Part shown: piece after piece, positions 52,184 to 61,334 of the stretch
Layout: each line of letters starts with the position of its first letter
How positions within the stretch are numbered: the first letter of the stretch is position 1
Assembly (NCBI RefSeq): GCF_014698995.1
Contig: NZ_JACWZZ010000002.1
Coordinates: forward strand, 496,001 to 560,000
Length of the DNA stretch: 64,000 bases
Origin: Hymenobacter duratus
GTDB taxonomy: Bacteria > Bacteroidota > Bacteroidia > Cytophagales > Hymenobacteraceae
Direction of reading: 5' to 3'
Notes under the pieces: model-generated
What the model saw: the letters and a program-made list of their open reading frames with translations, nothing else
Told to the model about the DNA's origin: nothing
Databases searched by the model: none
Made by a program: the position numbers and the translations under genes

Positions 52184-53278
52184 TCAGGGTGTTTTGCCAG
52201 CCAGCTTCAGCAGCTCATCTACAATGGTACTGGTAGCCTCCGGATGGGCAAGCTGACGAACATGGGCATTGAGCTGCTGCTGCCGGGCCGGGTTCCGGAG
52301 CAGAGCCAGGGCCTCATCGTAGAGGCGCGTGGCGGCTTCGGTATCCTTCACCAGCAGCGCGGCATCGTGCTTTACCAAGGCTAGGGCGTTCTTGGTCTGA
52401 TGATCTTCGGCCACGTTGGGCGAGGGTACCAGAATGCTGGGCTTGCCCGTGAGACACAACTCCGACACCGACAGCGCCCCGGCGCGGCTAATGACCACGT
52501 CGGCGGCGGCGTAGGCCAGATCCATGCGCTGCACGAATTCCAGCGCGTACAGACCAGCTGCCCCAAAGGGTGCGGCCTGCTCCTGCGCCTGCGGATAGTA
52601 GAGCTTGCCGGTTTGCCAGAGCAGCTGCACCCCGGCCGCCTGCAGGCGTGGCAGGGCGGCGGCGGTGGCTTGGTTGAGCGTGCGGGCGCCGAGGCTGCCC
52701 CCAATCACCAGCAGCACGGGCCGGCTGGCATCAAGGCCGAAGAAGGCCAGTGCCGCGGCCCGGTCGCCCGTGGCTATTTCGGTACGCACGGGGTTGCCGG
52801 TGAGCACCAGCTTCTCCGCCGGAAAAAACCGGCTCATACCCTCATACGCCACGCAGATTTTGTCCACGCGGCGGGCCAGCAGCTTGTTCACGAGGCCGGC
52901 GTAGGAGTTCTGCTCCTGGATGAGCGCCGGAATACCGCGCGACGTGGCCGCCAGCAGCACCGGCGCCGACGCATAGCCGCCCACGCCCACCACGGCATCG
53001 GGCCGGAAGCTTTCCAGCAGCTTTCCGGCTTTACGCACGGCGCGCATCACTTTAATCGGGAACAGCAGATTCTGCGGAGTGAGGCGGCGCTGCAGCCCGC
53101 TGATGTCGAGGCCCACGATTTGGTAGCCCGCTTCGGGCACGCGTGTCATCTCCATGCGGCCGTTGGCGCCCACAAACAGGATTTCGGCATCGGGCTGGCG
53201 GCGGCGCAACTCGTTGGCAATTGCCACCGCCGGGAAAATGTGCCCGCCCGTACCGCCGCCGCTGATGATGAATTTCAT
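52184..53278 (-). CDS. murG: undecaprenyl-PP-MurNAc-pentapeptide GlcNAc transferase
   Basis: This 364-residue peripheral membrane GT-B enzyme converts lipid I to lipid II. The glycine-rich loops ISGGGTGGHIFPAVAIA (about 5-21) and GGSLGARTLNQ (about 190) and the nucleotide-binding VISRAGALSVSEL (about 262) are conserved. It lies between murC and ftsW, with period-7 arrays on each side. Confidence 0.97.
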   Translation of the reverse strand: MKFIISGGGTGGHIFPAVAIANELRRRQPDAEILFVGANGRMEMTRVPEAGYQIVGLDISGLQRRLTPQNLLFPIKVMRAVRKAGKLLESFRPDAVVGVGGYASAPVLLAATSRGIPALIQEQNSYAGLVNKLLARRVDKICVAYEGMSRFFPAEKLVLTGNPVRTEIATGDRAAALAFFGLDASRPVLLVIGGSLGARTLNQATAAALPRLQAAGVQLLWQTGKLYYPQAQEQAAPFGAAGLYALEFVQRMDLAYAAADVVISRAGALSVSELCLTGKPSILVPSPNVAEDHQTKNALALVKHDAALLVKDTEAATRLYDEALALLRNPARQQQLNAHVRQLAHPEATSTIVDELLKLAGKTP

Positions 53279-53378
53279 TTGTTGGTTGTTGATTGTTGAT
53301 GGCTGACTATTAGTTGTTGATTGATGGTTAGTTAAGCTTTCGATAGCGCATCAATCAACTATCAACAGATAGCCATCA
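53279..53378. repeat. period-7 arrays filling the murG-ftsW gap
   Basis: From 53279 the sequence reads in 7-base units: TTGTTGG, TTGTTGA, TTGTTGA, TGGCTGA, CTATTAG, TTGTTGA, TTGATGG, TTAGTTA. From about 53351 the inverted form appears (TCAATCA, ACTATCA, ACAGATA, GCCATCA). A short unique stretch around AAGCTTTCGATAGC lies between. Confidence 0.8.
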
Positions 53379-54572
53379 TTAGGCATACGCCGTTTTCTTG
53401 GGAATCCGGGCAGTATCGGCGGGTTCGCCCACCATGGGCCGGATTTCCCGTTCGCCCCGGCTTACGGCCAGAATAATACCCACGCTGATGCCGGTGAAAA
53501 TGAGAGAGGTACCACCCATACTCAGCAGTGGCAGGGGCAGACCCGTAATCGGGCCCAGCCCTACGGCCACGCCCATGTTCACCATGGCCTGCAGCACCAG
53601 ACTAAACGTAAGTCCGGCCGCCAGCAGCCCGCCAAAGGCCCCATGGCTGTTCACCACCGTCAGCAGCCCTCGATACAGGAAAGCCAGGTAGAGGAACAGC
53701 ACCGTCACGCCGCCCACCATGCCGTATTCTTCGATGATGACGGCGTAGATGAAGTCGGAGTATGGGTGCGGCAGAATGTTGCGCTCGGTGCTGTTGCCGG
53801 GGCCTTTGCCCGTGAGGCCGCCCGTGGCAATAGCTATATAGGAGTGCTCCAGCTGAAACGGCACCGGCTTGCTCTTGTCGGTGAAGCTCTCGATACGTGA
53901 CAGCACGGTTTTGTAGCGCTGACCCGAGGCCAGGCCCACGCCCCCAACTACTATCCCAATAGCCACCATCACGGCCATCTGCTTGAGCGGCACGCGCCCG
54001 ATGAACATCAGCAGCAGGCAGGTAGCAAACAGCAGCAGCGCCGTGGAGGCGTTACTCATGATGATGATGCCACAAATCAATCCCACCCACAGCATTACCG
54101 GCAACAGCGTGGCTTTGAAGTCGTTGACGTGCTGCTGGCGGCGACTGAGCATGGAGGCCAGGTGCGAAATCAGAGCCAGCTTGGCTAAGTCGGAGGGCTG
54201 AAAGGTTTGGTTGATGACCGGAATGGTGAGCCAGCGCGAGGCATCGTTGAGGGTGGTGCCGCCCATGAAGAACGTGAACAGCAGCAGCGGCACCGACAGT
54301 AGCAGCGCGTATAGCGAGAGGCGCGAGTAGTAGCGGTAGTCGATGCGGTGGGCCAGCCACATCAGCGCCAGCCCCACGAAGATGAGGCTGGTGTGCTTGA
54401 ACAGAATCATTTCGGTGGTGCCGGACCGGCCGCGCAGCTCGTTTTTGTAGGCCAGCGTGCCGGTAGCCGAATACACCACGGCCATGCTGATAAGCGAAAA
54501 CAGAATCACGATGCCCCAGAGTACCGGGTCACCCTTCAGATTCTGCCGCAGCCAGTTTTTAATGATGTCCAT
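53379..54572 (-). CDS. ftsW: SEDS peptidoglycan polymerase FtsW
   Basis: This 397-residue membrane protein has about ten helices and polymerises septal glycan strands with its transpeptidase partner FtsI. SEDS landmarks include WLTIPVINQTFQPSDLAKL (about 141-159), LTGKGPGNSTERNILPHPYSDFIY (about 250) with the catalytic-region Asp, and ITGLPLPLLSMGGTSLI near the C terminus. The location in the dcw cluster favours FtsW over RodA. Confidence 0.95.
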   Translation of the reverse strand: MDIIKNWLRQNLKGDPVLWGIVILFSLISMAVVYSATGTLAYKNELRGRSGTTEMILFKHTSLIFVGLALMWLAHRIDYRYYSRLSLYALLLSVPLLLFTFFMGGTTLNDASRWLTIPVINQTFQPSDLAKLALISHLASMLSRRQQHVNDFKATLLPVMLWVGLICGIIIMSNASTALLLFATCLLLMFIGRVPLKQMAVMVAIGIVVGGVGLASGQRYKTVLSRIESFTDKSKPVPFQLEHSYIAIATGGLTGKGPGNSTERNILPHPYSDFIYAVIIEEYGMVGGVTVLFLYLAFLYRGLLTVVNSHGAFGGLLAAGLTFSLVLQAMVNMGVAVGLGPITGLPLPLLSMGGTSLIFTGISVGIILAVSRGEREIRPMVGEPADTARIPKKTAYA

Positions 54573-54631
54573 AAGGCACGTATTTTCGCTTATTGGGCTG
54601 GTTTGCCGTCGTCTTTTGTCACTATGCTGCC

Positions 54632-56017
54632 TTATTCGCCGGATTCCTCGTTGGTTTCGTCGTCGGCAAATCGGGCCACCGCGGCAGCAAACTGCCGGCC
54701 GCGGTCCTCGTAGTTCCGGAACAGGTCGAAGCTGGCGCAGGCGGGTGAGAGCAGCACCACGTCGCCTTTCTCAGCCAGCTCGGCGGCGCGCCGTACGGCG
54801 GCTTCCACGCTTTGGGTTTCCTCCAGCAACGGCACTACGCCGCCAAAACTGGCTTTCAGCTTCTCATTATCCACACCAAGGCAAATGAGCGCCTTCACGC
54901 GCGACTTGGCCAGCGGTACCAGCGTAGAGTAGTCGTTGCCTTTGTCGGTGCCGCCCGCAATCCAGATGATGGGCTGCCGGATGCCGTCCAGCGCGTACCA
55001 CGCGGCCTCCACGTTAGTCGCCTTAGAGTCGTTGATGAACCGGGCCCCGTTGATGGTGCCCACGGGCTGCAGGCGGTGGTCGGCGTTGCGGAAGGTGCCC
55101 AGCGAGGCTTCAATCTGCTCGGTGCTCAGGCCGGCTACCCGCGCGCAGAGCACGGCGGCCAGCATGTTCTGGCGGTTGTGCTGCCCGATGAGCGGTGAGG
55201 CGGTGATGCTTATTTCTTCCCCATCCAGACTCAAACCGGGGCTCAGATTGGAGCACAGCCGGTCTTCCTGCGTGTAGTAGGCCGCTAGGTGGTAGTCGGG
55301 GCGGCGGTGCAGGCTGAAGGGCAACTGGTTGACGGGCCGCAGCGCGGCTTGGAAGTAGCGCTGAATAGTATCGTCGTCGGCGTTGTAGATGAACCAGCCG
55401 GAACTGTCCTGATTGCGCATGATGCGCAGCTTGGCCAATGCATAGAGCTGCAGCGAGTAGCCGTATCGGTCCAGGTGGTCGGGCGTGATATTGAGCAGCA
55501 CCGAAATCCAGGGCTGAAACTCGTAGGTGTCATCCAGCTGAAAGCTGCTCAGCTCCACCACGTAGTACTCAAACTTGTCCTCAATCACCTGCTCAGCCAG
55601 CGAGTAACCCACGTTGCCGGCAAGGCCTACGCTGTAGCTGGCTTCCTTCAGCAGGTGGTAGGTGAGCAGCGTGGTGGTAGTTTTGCCGTTGGTGCCCGTG
55701 ATGCAGATGCACCTGGCTTTGGTGTAGCGGCCCGCCAGCTCAATTTCCGAAATGATGGGAATGTCCTGTTCGCGCAGTGCCTGGATTATAGGCGCTTTTT
55801 CCGGAATACCGGGACTTTTCACTACTTCGTCGGCGCGCAGCACTTCGGCTACGGTATGCGTACCTTCCTCAAACCGAATGCCCGCCTGCGTCAGCTTTTC
55901 CTTGTAAACATGCTGAATGGGGCTTTGGTCCGATACGAACACCGTATGGCCTTTAGCCTGCGCCAGTAGCGCGGCCCCTACCCCACTTTCTGCGGCTCCG
56001 AGGATGACGTAGTGCAT
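54632..56017 (-). CDS. murD: UDP-N-acetylmuramoylalanine:D-glutamate ligase
   Basis: This 461-residue cytosolic ligase adds D-Glu to the stem peptide. It has ILGAAESGVGAALLAQAKGH at the N terminus, the P-loop ITGTNGKTTTTLL (about 107), NITPDHLDRYGYS (about 178), and HRLQPVGTINGARFINDSKATN (about 310). It lies 10 bases downstream of mraY on the minus strand. Confidence 0.97.
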   Translation of the reverse strand: MHYVILGAAESGVGAALLAQAKGHTVFVSDQSPIQHVYKEKLTQAGIRFEEGTHTVAEVLRADEVVKSPGIPEKAPIIQALREQDIPIISEIELAGRYTKARCICITGTNGKTTTTLLTYHLLKEASYSVGLAGNVGYSLAEQVIEDKFEYYVVELSSFQLDDTYEFQPWISVLLNITPDHLDRYGYSLQLYALAKLRIMRNQDSSGWFIYNADDDTIQRYFQAALRPVNQLPFSLHRRPDYHLAAYYTQEDRLCSNLSPGLSLDGEEISITASPLIGQHNRQNMLAAVLCARVAGLSTEQIEASLGTFRNADHRLQPVGTINGARFINDSKATNVEAAWYALDGIRQPIIWIAGGTDKGNDYSTLVPLAKSRVKALICLGVDNEKLKASFGGVVPLLEETQSVEAAVRRAAELAEKGDVVLLSPACASFDLFRNYEDRGRQFAAAVARFADDETNEESGE

Positions 56018-56027
56018 AGTTTGAGTA

Positions 56028-57248
56028 TTAGCGAAGTTTCAGAGTAACCAAGGTCAGGACGGCCAGCATGATGCCCACAATCCAGAAGCGCGACACGATT
56101 TTGGACTCGTGGTAGCCGAGCTTTTGGTAATGATGGTGCAGCGGCGACATGCGCAGCAGGCGGCGGCCTTCGCCGTATTTGCGGCGGGTGTATTTGAAGT
56201 AGCTCACCTGCACCATCACCGATAGGTTTTCAATCAGGAAAATCCCGCAGAGCACCGGAATCAACAGCTCTTTACGCACAATGATGGCCAGCACCGCAAT
56301 AATGCCACCGATGGCCAACGAGCCAGTGTCGCCCATGAACACCTGAGCTGGGTAGCTATTGTACCACAGAAAGCCCACGCACGCTCCCACGAAGGCAGCA
56401 CAGAAAATGACCAGTTCCCCGGAGTTCGGAATGAACATAATATCCAGGTAGTCAGCCAGCAAGGCATTGCCGCTCACGAAAGCAAAAATGGCCAGCGTGG
56501 TACCGATGATGGCCGAAGTGCCCGCTGCCAAGCCGTCGAGGCCGTCGGTAATGTTGGCACCGTTGCTCACCGCCGTGATGATGAGAATCACGATGGGAAT
56601 GTAGAAGAAGGCGTAGTACTCGTTGAAAAAGTCGCCGGCCGTGGCAAACAGGTCGCCGTAGTTCAGCTCGTTGTTTTTGGCGAAGGGAATGGTCGTAATC
56701 ATCAGCTTCACATCCTGGTAGATGGTGCTGGCATCCACCGCCGACGACTGCCCGTTAGCCAGCAGATACTGGCGCACGGTCACGTCGTTGGAGAAGAACA
56801 GCACCCAACCCACCGTGAGGCCCAAGCCCACCTGGCCCATAATCTTGAAGCGGCCGGCCAAGCCTTCCTTGTCCTTCTTTACTACCTTGATATAGTCGTC
56901 GACGAAGCCAATCAGGCCCAGCCACACGGTGCTCAGAATCATGAGCACGATGTAGATATTGTCGAGCTTGGCAAAGAGTAGTACCGGCACCAGAATGGCC
57001 AGCAGAATAATGAGGCCGCCCATAGTAGGCGTGCCCTTCTTCTCCATCTGGCCCTGCAAACCCAGGTCCCGGATGGTTTCGCCGATTTGCTGGCGTTGCA
57101 GAATCCGGATCAGAGGTGCGCCAAAAAACTGCGCGATAATAAGCGAGGTGACGATGGCCAGGGCCGCACGGAACGAGCTGTACTGCATCACGCCCGTGCC
57201 GGGTACGTGGTGCACTTTATACAAGTAATTGAAGAGATAGTACAGCAT
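56028..57248 (-). CDS. mraY: phospho-MurNAc-pentapeptide transferase
   Basis: This 406-residue integral membrane enzyme of about ten helices attaches the UDP-MurNAc-pentapeptide to undecaprenyl phosphate, making lipid I. Conserved motifs include [15 protein letters not shown] (about 72), the catalytic [18 protein letters not shown] (about 116), [15 protein letters not shown] (about 232) and [12 protein letters not shown] (about 310), and the HHHYQK region near the C terminus (about 369). Confidence 0.97.
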   Translation of the reverse strand: MLYYLFNYLYKVHHVPGTGVMQYSSFRAALAIVTSLIIAQFFGAPLIRILQRQQIGETIRDLGLQGQMEKKGTPTMGGLIILLAILVPVLLFAKLDNIYIVLMILSTVWLGLIGFVDDYIKVVKKDKEGLAGRFKIMGQVGLGLTVGWVLFFSNDVTVRQYLLANGQSSAVDASTIYQDVKLMITTIPFAKNNELNYGDLFATAGDFFNEYYAFFYIPIVILIITAVSNGANITDGLDGLAAGTSAIIGTTLAIFAFVSGNALLADYLDIMFIPNSGELVIFCAAFVGACVGFLWYNSYPAQVFMGDTGSLAIGGIIAVLAIIVRKELLIPVLCGIFLIENLSVMVQVSYFKYTRRKYGEGRRLLRMSPLHHHYQKLGYHESKIVSRFWIVGIMLAVLTLVTLKLR

Positions 57249-57377
57249 GGGCGCGGGTTCAGCAGATTGCGGTCAGAGTTTCGGCAAGCTGCAAAGGTTC
57301 GGGTTTTTCAGGGTTCGGCAAGCGTTGCGTTTGTGCAGATTTTGGTGTAGAACGGAGCGGCACACTACGCTGCTGAC

Positions 57378-58865
57378 TTACTTGCCCAGCAGATCAAACA
57401 TGTCGGTCAGCACTTTTTTATCGTCAAAGTCGGTTTTCACGCCTTTTATTTCCTGGTAGGTTTCATGGCCTTTGCCCGCCACCAGCACAATGTCGCCGGG
57501 GCCGGCTAGGGCCACGGCAGTTTTGATGGCTTCGCGCCGGTCCGGAATGGTCAGGACTTTGGCTAGGTCCTGCACCTTCACGCCGGCCTGCATCTGCTGC
57601 AGAATATCGTTGGGATCTTCAAAACGCGGATTGTCGGACGTCAGCACGACCCGGTCGGAGCCTTGGCAGGCGAGGCCGGCCATAATGGGGCGCTTGGCCC
57701 CGTCGCGGTTGCCGCCGCAGCCCACCACCGTAATTACCTGCTGGCTGGGCTGGCGGATATCGGCAATGGTTTGCAGCACGTTTTCCAGCGCGTCGGGCGT
57801 GTGAGCATAGTCTACGATGCCCGTCACGCGGGTTTTCTCCGATACTACCGGCTCAAACCGCCCCGGCGCCGACAGCAGCCCCGACAGCACCGTTAGCACT
57901 TCCAGCGGCTCCTCGCCCAGCAATACAGCCGCGCCATATACAGCCAGCAGGTTGTAGGCATTGAACACCCCGATGAGGCGGAATTGGGTGTCGTGGCCGT
58001 CTACTTCCAGGTGCAGGCCATGCACGGCATTTTCAATCAACTTGGCCCGGAACGTGGCAGCACTGCGGAGCGAGTACGTTTCGCGGCGGGCGGCCGTATT
58101 CTGCAGCATCACCACGCCGCGCTTGTCATCAGCGTTGGAGAGGGCGAAGGCAGTTTTCGGTAGCTGGTCGAAGAAGCCTTTCTTGGCTTTCAGGTAGTTA
58201 TCGAACGTGCCGTGGTAGTCGAGGTGGTCGTGGGTGAGATTGGTGAAGATGCCACCCGCGAACCGCAGCGCGGTGGTGCGGTGCTGCACGACGGCGTGGC
58301 TGCTCACCTCCATGCAGGCATGTGTGCAGCCGGCTTCCACCATGCGGGCCAGCAACTCGTTCAGCCGGATGGAGTCGGGCGTGGTATGCGTGGCCGGAAT
58401 TACCTGCTCGTCAATCTGGTTTTGCACCGTGCTGAGCAGGCCGGTGTGGTAGCCCAGCTCGCGCAACAGCTTGTGCAGCAGCGTAGCGCAGGTGGTTTTG
58501 CCGTTGGTGCCCGTCACGCCAATCAGCTGCAGGCTCCGCGACGGATGCCCGTAGAACGCCGCTGCCATATGGGCCATAGCCTCCGCCGAATCCGGTACCT
58601 GCACGTAGGCCGTGGCCGGATTGAGGGCGGCGGGCAGGTCTTCACATACAATAACGGCGGCACCCTGCTCCACGGCTTTTGCAATGAACTGGTGGCCGTC
58701 GGTGGCGGCGCCGCGTAGCGCGAAGAACACGAAGCCGGGTGCAGCCTGTCGCGAGTCGAGGGTGAGGGCATGCACGGGCACATCGGCGGGGCCATGCTGC
58801 ACCGTTACGCTCACATCGGCGAGCAGAGAAAAAAGCGGAGGCGTTATTTCGGTGGAATCAGGCAA
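57378..58865 (-). CDS. murE: UDP-MurNAc-L-Ala-D-Glu:meso-diaminopimelate ligase
   Basis: This 495-residue ligase adds the third stem-peptide residue. It has the P-loop GVTGTNGKTTCATLL (about 116), the TPDSIRLNELLARMV segment, and the specificity motif SDNPRFEDP (about 418). The DNPR form indicates meso-diaminopimelate rather than L-Lys as substrate, which implies a DAP-type peptidoglycan. The next gene is mraY; murF, which usually lies between, is not here. Confidence 0.96.
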   Translation of the reverse strand: MPDSTEITPPLFSLLADVSVTVQHGPADVPVHALTLDSRQAAPGFVFFALRGAATDGHQFIAKAVEQGAAVIVCEDLPAALNPATAYVQVPDSAEAMAHMAAAFYGHPSRSLQLIGVTGTNGKTTCATLLHKLLRELGYHTGLLSTVQNQIDEQVIPATHTTPDSIRLNELLARMVEAGCTHACMEVSSHAVVQHRTTALRFAGGIFTNLTHDHLDYHGTFDNYLKAKKGFFDQLPKTAFALSNADDKRGVVMLQNTAARRETYSLRSAATFRAKLIENAVHGLHLEVDGHDTQFRLIGVFNAYNLLAVYGAAVLLGEEPLEVLTVLSGLLSAPGRFEPVVSEKTRVTGIVDYAHTPDALENVLQTIADIRQPSQQVITVVGCGGNRDGAKRPIMAGLACQGSDRVVLTSDNPRFEDPNDILQQMQAGVKVQDLAKVLTIPDRREAIKTAVALAGPGDIVLVAGKGHETYQEIKGVKTDFDDKKVLTDMFDLLGK

Positions 58866-58928
58866 TGTGTTGGGTTCGTTTTCTCGCAGAATCCTTTGGT
58901 AAGGTGCGCGGAGGTGAACGGAATACTA

Positions 58929-61334
58929 TCAGGCCTTTTTGGGCTTGGCAGCAGTGGCTTGCTGGGTCACCTGTTTGGCAGGTTTCGCCGGTTTGGCGCT
59001 GGGTTTGGGCTCAGGCTTCTTTTTCGGCTGGCTCGTAGCAGGTGTAGTATTGGCAGCAGCCAGGCGGGCCTTGGCTTTGGCGGCCAGCGCCCGGGCTTTG
59101 GCATCCAGGTCGGTATCAACGGGCGTCAGCAGCTTGTTTTCTTCCAGTTGGCTGGATGCTGGCGCAACCACCGGTGCTGCCGGGCCGCCGGAGCGCTGCC
59201 CGATGGGCGCCAGCGCCAGCGTCACCACGGTGCCGCGCCGCACGGCTGCTCCCGCCGCCAACGACTGCGCTTTTACGCGGCCGGTGCCTTGGGTGCGTAC
59301 GCGCAGTCCCCGGTTTTCGAGTAGAAAGAGTGCGTCGCGAAGCGTGAGGCCCGTGACGTTGGGCACGCGGCCGGGCCGCACGGGCAGCGGCTGCAGCGTC
59401 AGGGCTTCGGCTCCGCTATCCTTTCTGGTTGCAATGCGGACCCAATCCTCGTCAGGCGTGGCAGCTTCGTTTTTCACACCAATCTGCTCACATACCAGCC
59501 GCAGCTCATCCTGCATGCCTGCTTCCACAAACGGCACTTTGGCTTTCTGCAATGAGGCGGCGCGTGCCAGCAGCGGGCGTTGGCTGGCCGCGTCGCGAGC
59601 CATAGCTTTGTCGGCTACCTCACGGAACACCGGCGCGGCCACATCGGCGCCGTAGATACGGCCTTTCTTGGGCGAATCGACCACGACAATACAACTGTAC
59701 TTGGGCTTATCAGCGGGGAAATAGCCGCAGAAGCTGGTAGAATACACTTTGGTGTATGCTCCGTTCTTGAATTTCCAGGCGGTACCCGTTTTGCCAGCAA
59801 TGCTGAAATCCTCGGACCGAATGCTGCGAGCCGTGCCCTGGGTGACGACGCCTTCCATCATGGCTTTCACCTTCTCCAGCGTTTCGTCGGAGCAGATTTT
59901 GGGGTTGAGCACCACCGGCTCGAACCGCTCCAGCACTTTGTCGGCCTGCTTGATTTCGCGCACAATCATAGGTTGCACCTGCACCCCGCCATTAGCCACG
60001 GCGTTGTAAAAGGCCAGCGTCTGCAGCGGAGCCAGCTTCAGCTCATACCCGATACTCATGGTAGTAAGCGAAGTGCGGCTCCAAGACCGATCCTGCGGGT
60101 CCTTCACGTAAGGGCGGGCCTCGCCAGCCATCTGGAAGCCCAGCGGCTTGTGCAGCCCAAACCGCTTCAGGTGGTCGGTGTAGCGCGTCGGGTTCTTGCT
60201 GAACTGCCGGTCGACCAGCACGGCCACGCCAATGTTGCTGGACTTCTCAAACACCTGCTTTACCGTGATTTTACCGTAGCCATGTGAGTCCGTTTTCACG
60301 GCTCCCCCGATGTACATGCGGCCGGGGCCGGTGTCTACCACATCATCGAGCGTGATGTCCGGGTTTTCCTCGAACAGGGCCATCATCGAGGCCAGCTTGA
60401 ACGTGGAGCCCGGCTCGGTACGGCCCTGGTCGGCAATGGCGTAGTTGTAGTCTTCGCGGTATACGCCGTCGGCCACTTTGCCCAAGTTGGCTACGGCCTT
60501 GATGGCACCGGTCTGCACTTCCATCAAAATCACGCAGCCGTACTGAGCATTGTTATCTACCAAGGACTTGTACAGCGCATTTTCGGCCACATCCTGCAGG
60601 TTGATGTCAAGCGTGGTCTGCACGTCGTAGCCAGGAATCGGCTTCACTTCAGTGCCGTCGTAGATGGGCTTGTTGCCGCCGGGCAGCCGTTCAAACAGCG
60701 CCTCGCCGTCTTTGCCGGCCAGGTGGCGGTTGAAGGTGAACTCCAGGCCCGCGCCGTTCTTGTCCTCGTTTACGAAGCCGATGGTACGCTGCGCCAGCCC
60801 GCCGAACGGCCGGAACCGCTTATCCACCTTCTCGAAAATGACTCCGCCTTTGTTTTTGCCTTCCCGGAAAATGGGCCACTGTGCCAGTTCCTTTTTTTCC
60901 TGGTAGTTGATCTGCCTAGAGTTCAGGCGGATATAGCGCACGGAAGGCTTGGCCAGTTTGGCATTCTTCAGCTTGCGCTTGTACTCCGATACGCTTCGGT
61001 CGCCGAAGAAATGGGCCAGCTGAATAGCCAGCGAATCGACGTCTTTGTGGAAGGTCTCCGGATCCACTACGCTGGGGTCCCAGGCCACCCGAAAGAAGGG
61101 CAACGAAGTAGCCATAATGCTTTTGCCGTCGTCGGCGAGAATGGTGCCGCGGGTGGCAAACACCGGCTGGTACACTACGCGCCGCTCCTGCTCCAGGGCG
61201 CGCCACCGCTCCCCTTCCTTGAACTGGATGTTGGAAATCTTCCAGACCACGGCGCACGAGAATAGGCAGACGCCCAAAAACGCCAGCCGTACGCGGGTAA
61301 CGATGGATTTTTTTACGCTTCCTTTCATCTTCAC
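58929..61334 (-). CDS. ftsI: division transpeptidase FtsI (PBP) with PASTA domain and long basic tail
   Basis: This 801-residue bitopic enzyme has a transmembrane helix at about residues 14-34 and a pedestal domain. The D,D-transpeptidase domain has the nucleophile motif SxxK at Ser310-Lys313 (EPGSTFKLAS), SSN (about 367) and KTGT (about 529). A PASTA domain (VPNVTGLTLRDALFLLENRG, about 654-715) follows. The last ~75 residues are a low-complexity Ala/Lys/Pro tail (PKKKPEPKPSAKPAKPAK, ending AAKPKKA). PASTA domains are common in Bacteroidota FtsI, and the extra basic tail may add wall or teichoic-like polymer binding. Confidence 0.95.
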   Translation of the reverse strand: MKMKGSVKKSIVTRVRLAFLGVCLFSCAVVWKISNIQFKEGERWRALEQERRVVYQPVFATRGTILADDGKSIMATSLPFFRVAWDPSVVDPETFHKDVDSLAIQLAHFFGDRSVSEYKRKLKNAKLAKPSVRYIRLNSRQINYQEKKELAQWPIFREGKNKGGVIFEKVDKRFRPFGGLAQRTIGFVNEDKNGAGLEFTFNRHLAGKDGEALFERLPGGNKPIYDGTEVKPIPGYDVQTTLDINLQDVAENALYKSLVDNNAQYGCVILMEVQTGAIKAVANLGKVADGVYREDYNYAIADQGRTEPGSTFKLASMMALFEENPDITLDDVVDTGPGRMYIGGAVKTDSHGYGKITVKQVFEKSSNIGVAVLVDRQFSKNPTRYTDHLKRFGLHKPLGFQMAGEARPYVKDPQDRSWSRTSLTTMSIGYELKLAPLQTLAFYNAVANGGVQVQPMIVREIKQADKVLERFEPVVLNPKICSDETLEKVKAMMEGVVTQGTARSIRSEDFSIAGKTGTAWKFKNGAYTKVYSTSFCGYFPADKPKYSCIVVVDSPKKGRIYGADVAAPVFREVADKAMARDAASQRPLLARAASLQKAKVPFVEAGMQDELRLVCEQIGVKNEAATPDEDWVRIATRKDSGAEALTLQPLPVRPGRVPNVTGLTLRDALFLLENRGLRVRTQGTGRVKAQSLAAGAAVRRGTVVTLALAPIGQRSGGPAAPVVAPASSQLEENKLLTPVDTDLDAKARALAAKAKARLAAANTTPATSQPKKKPEPKPSAKPAKPAKQVTQQATAAKPKKA

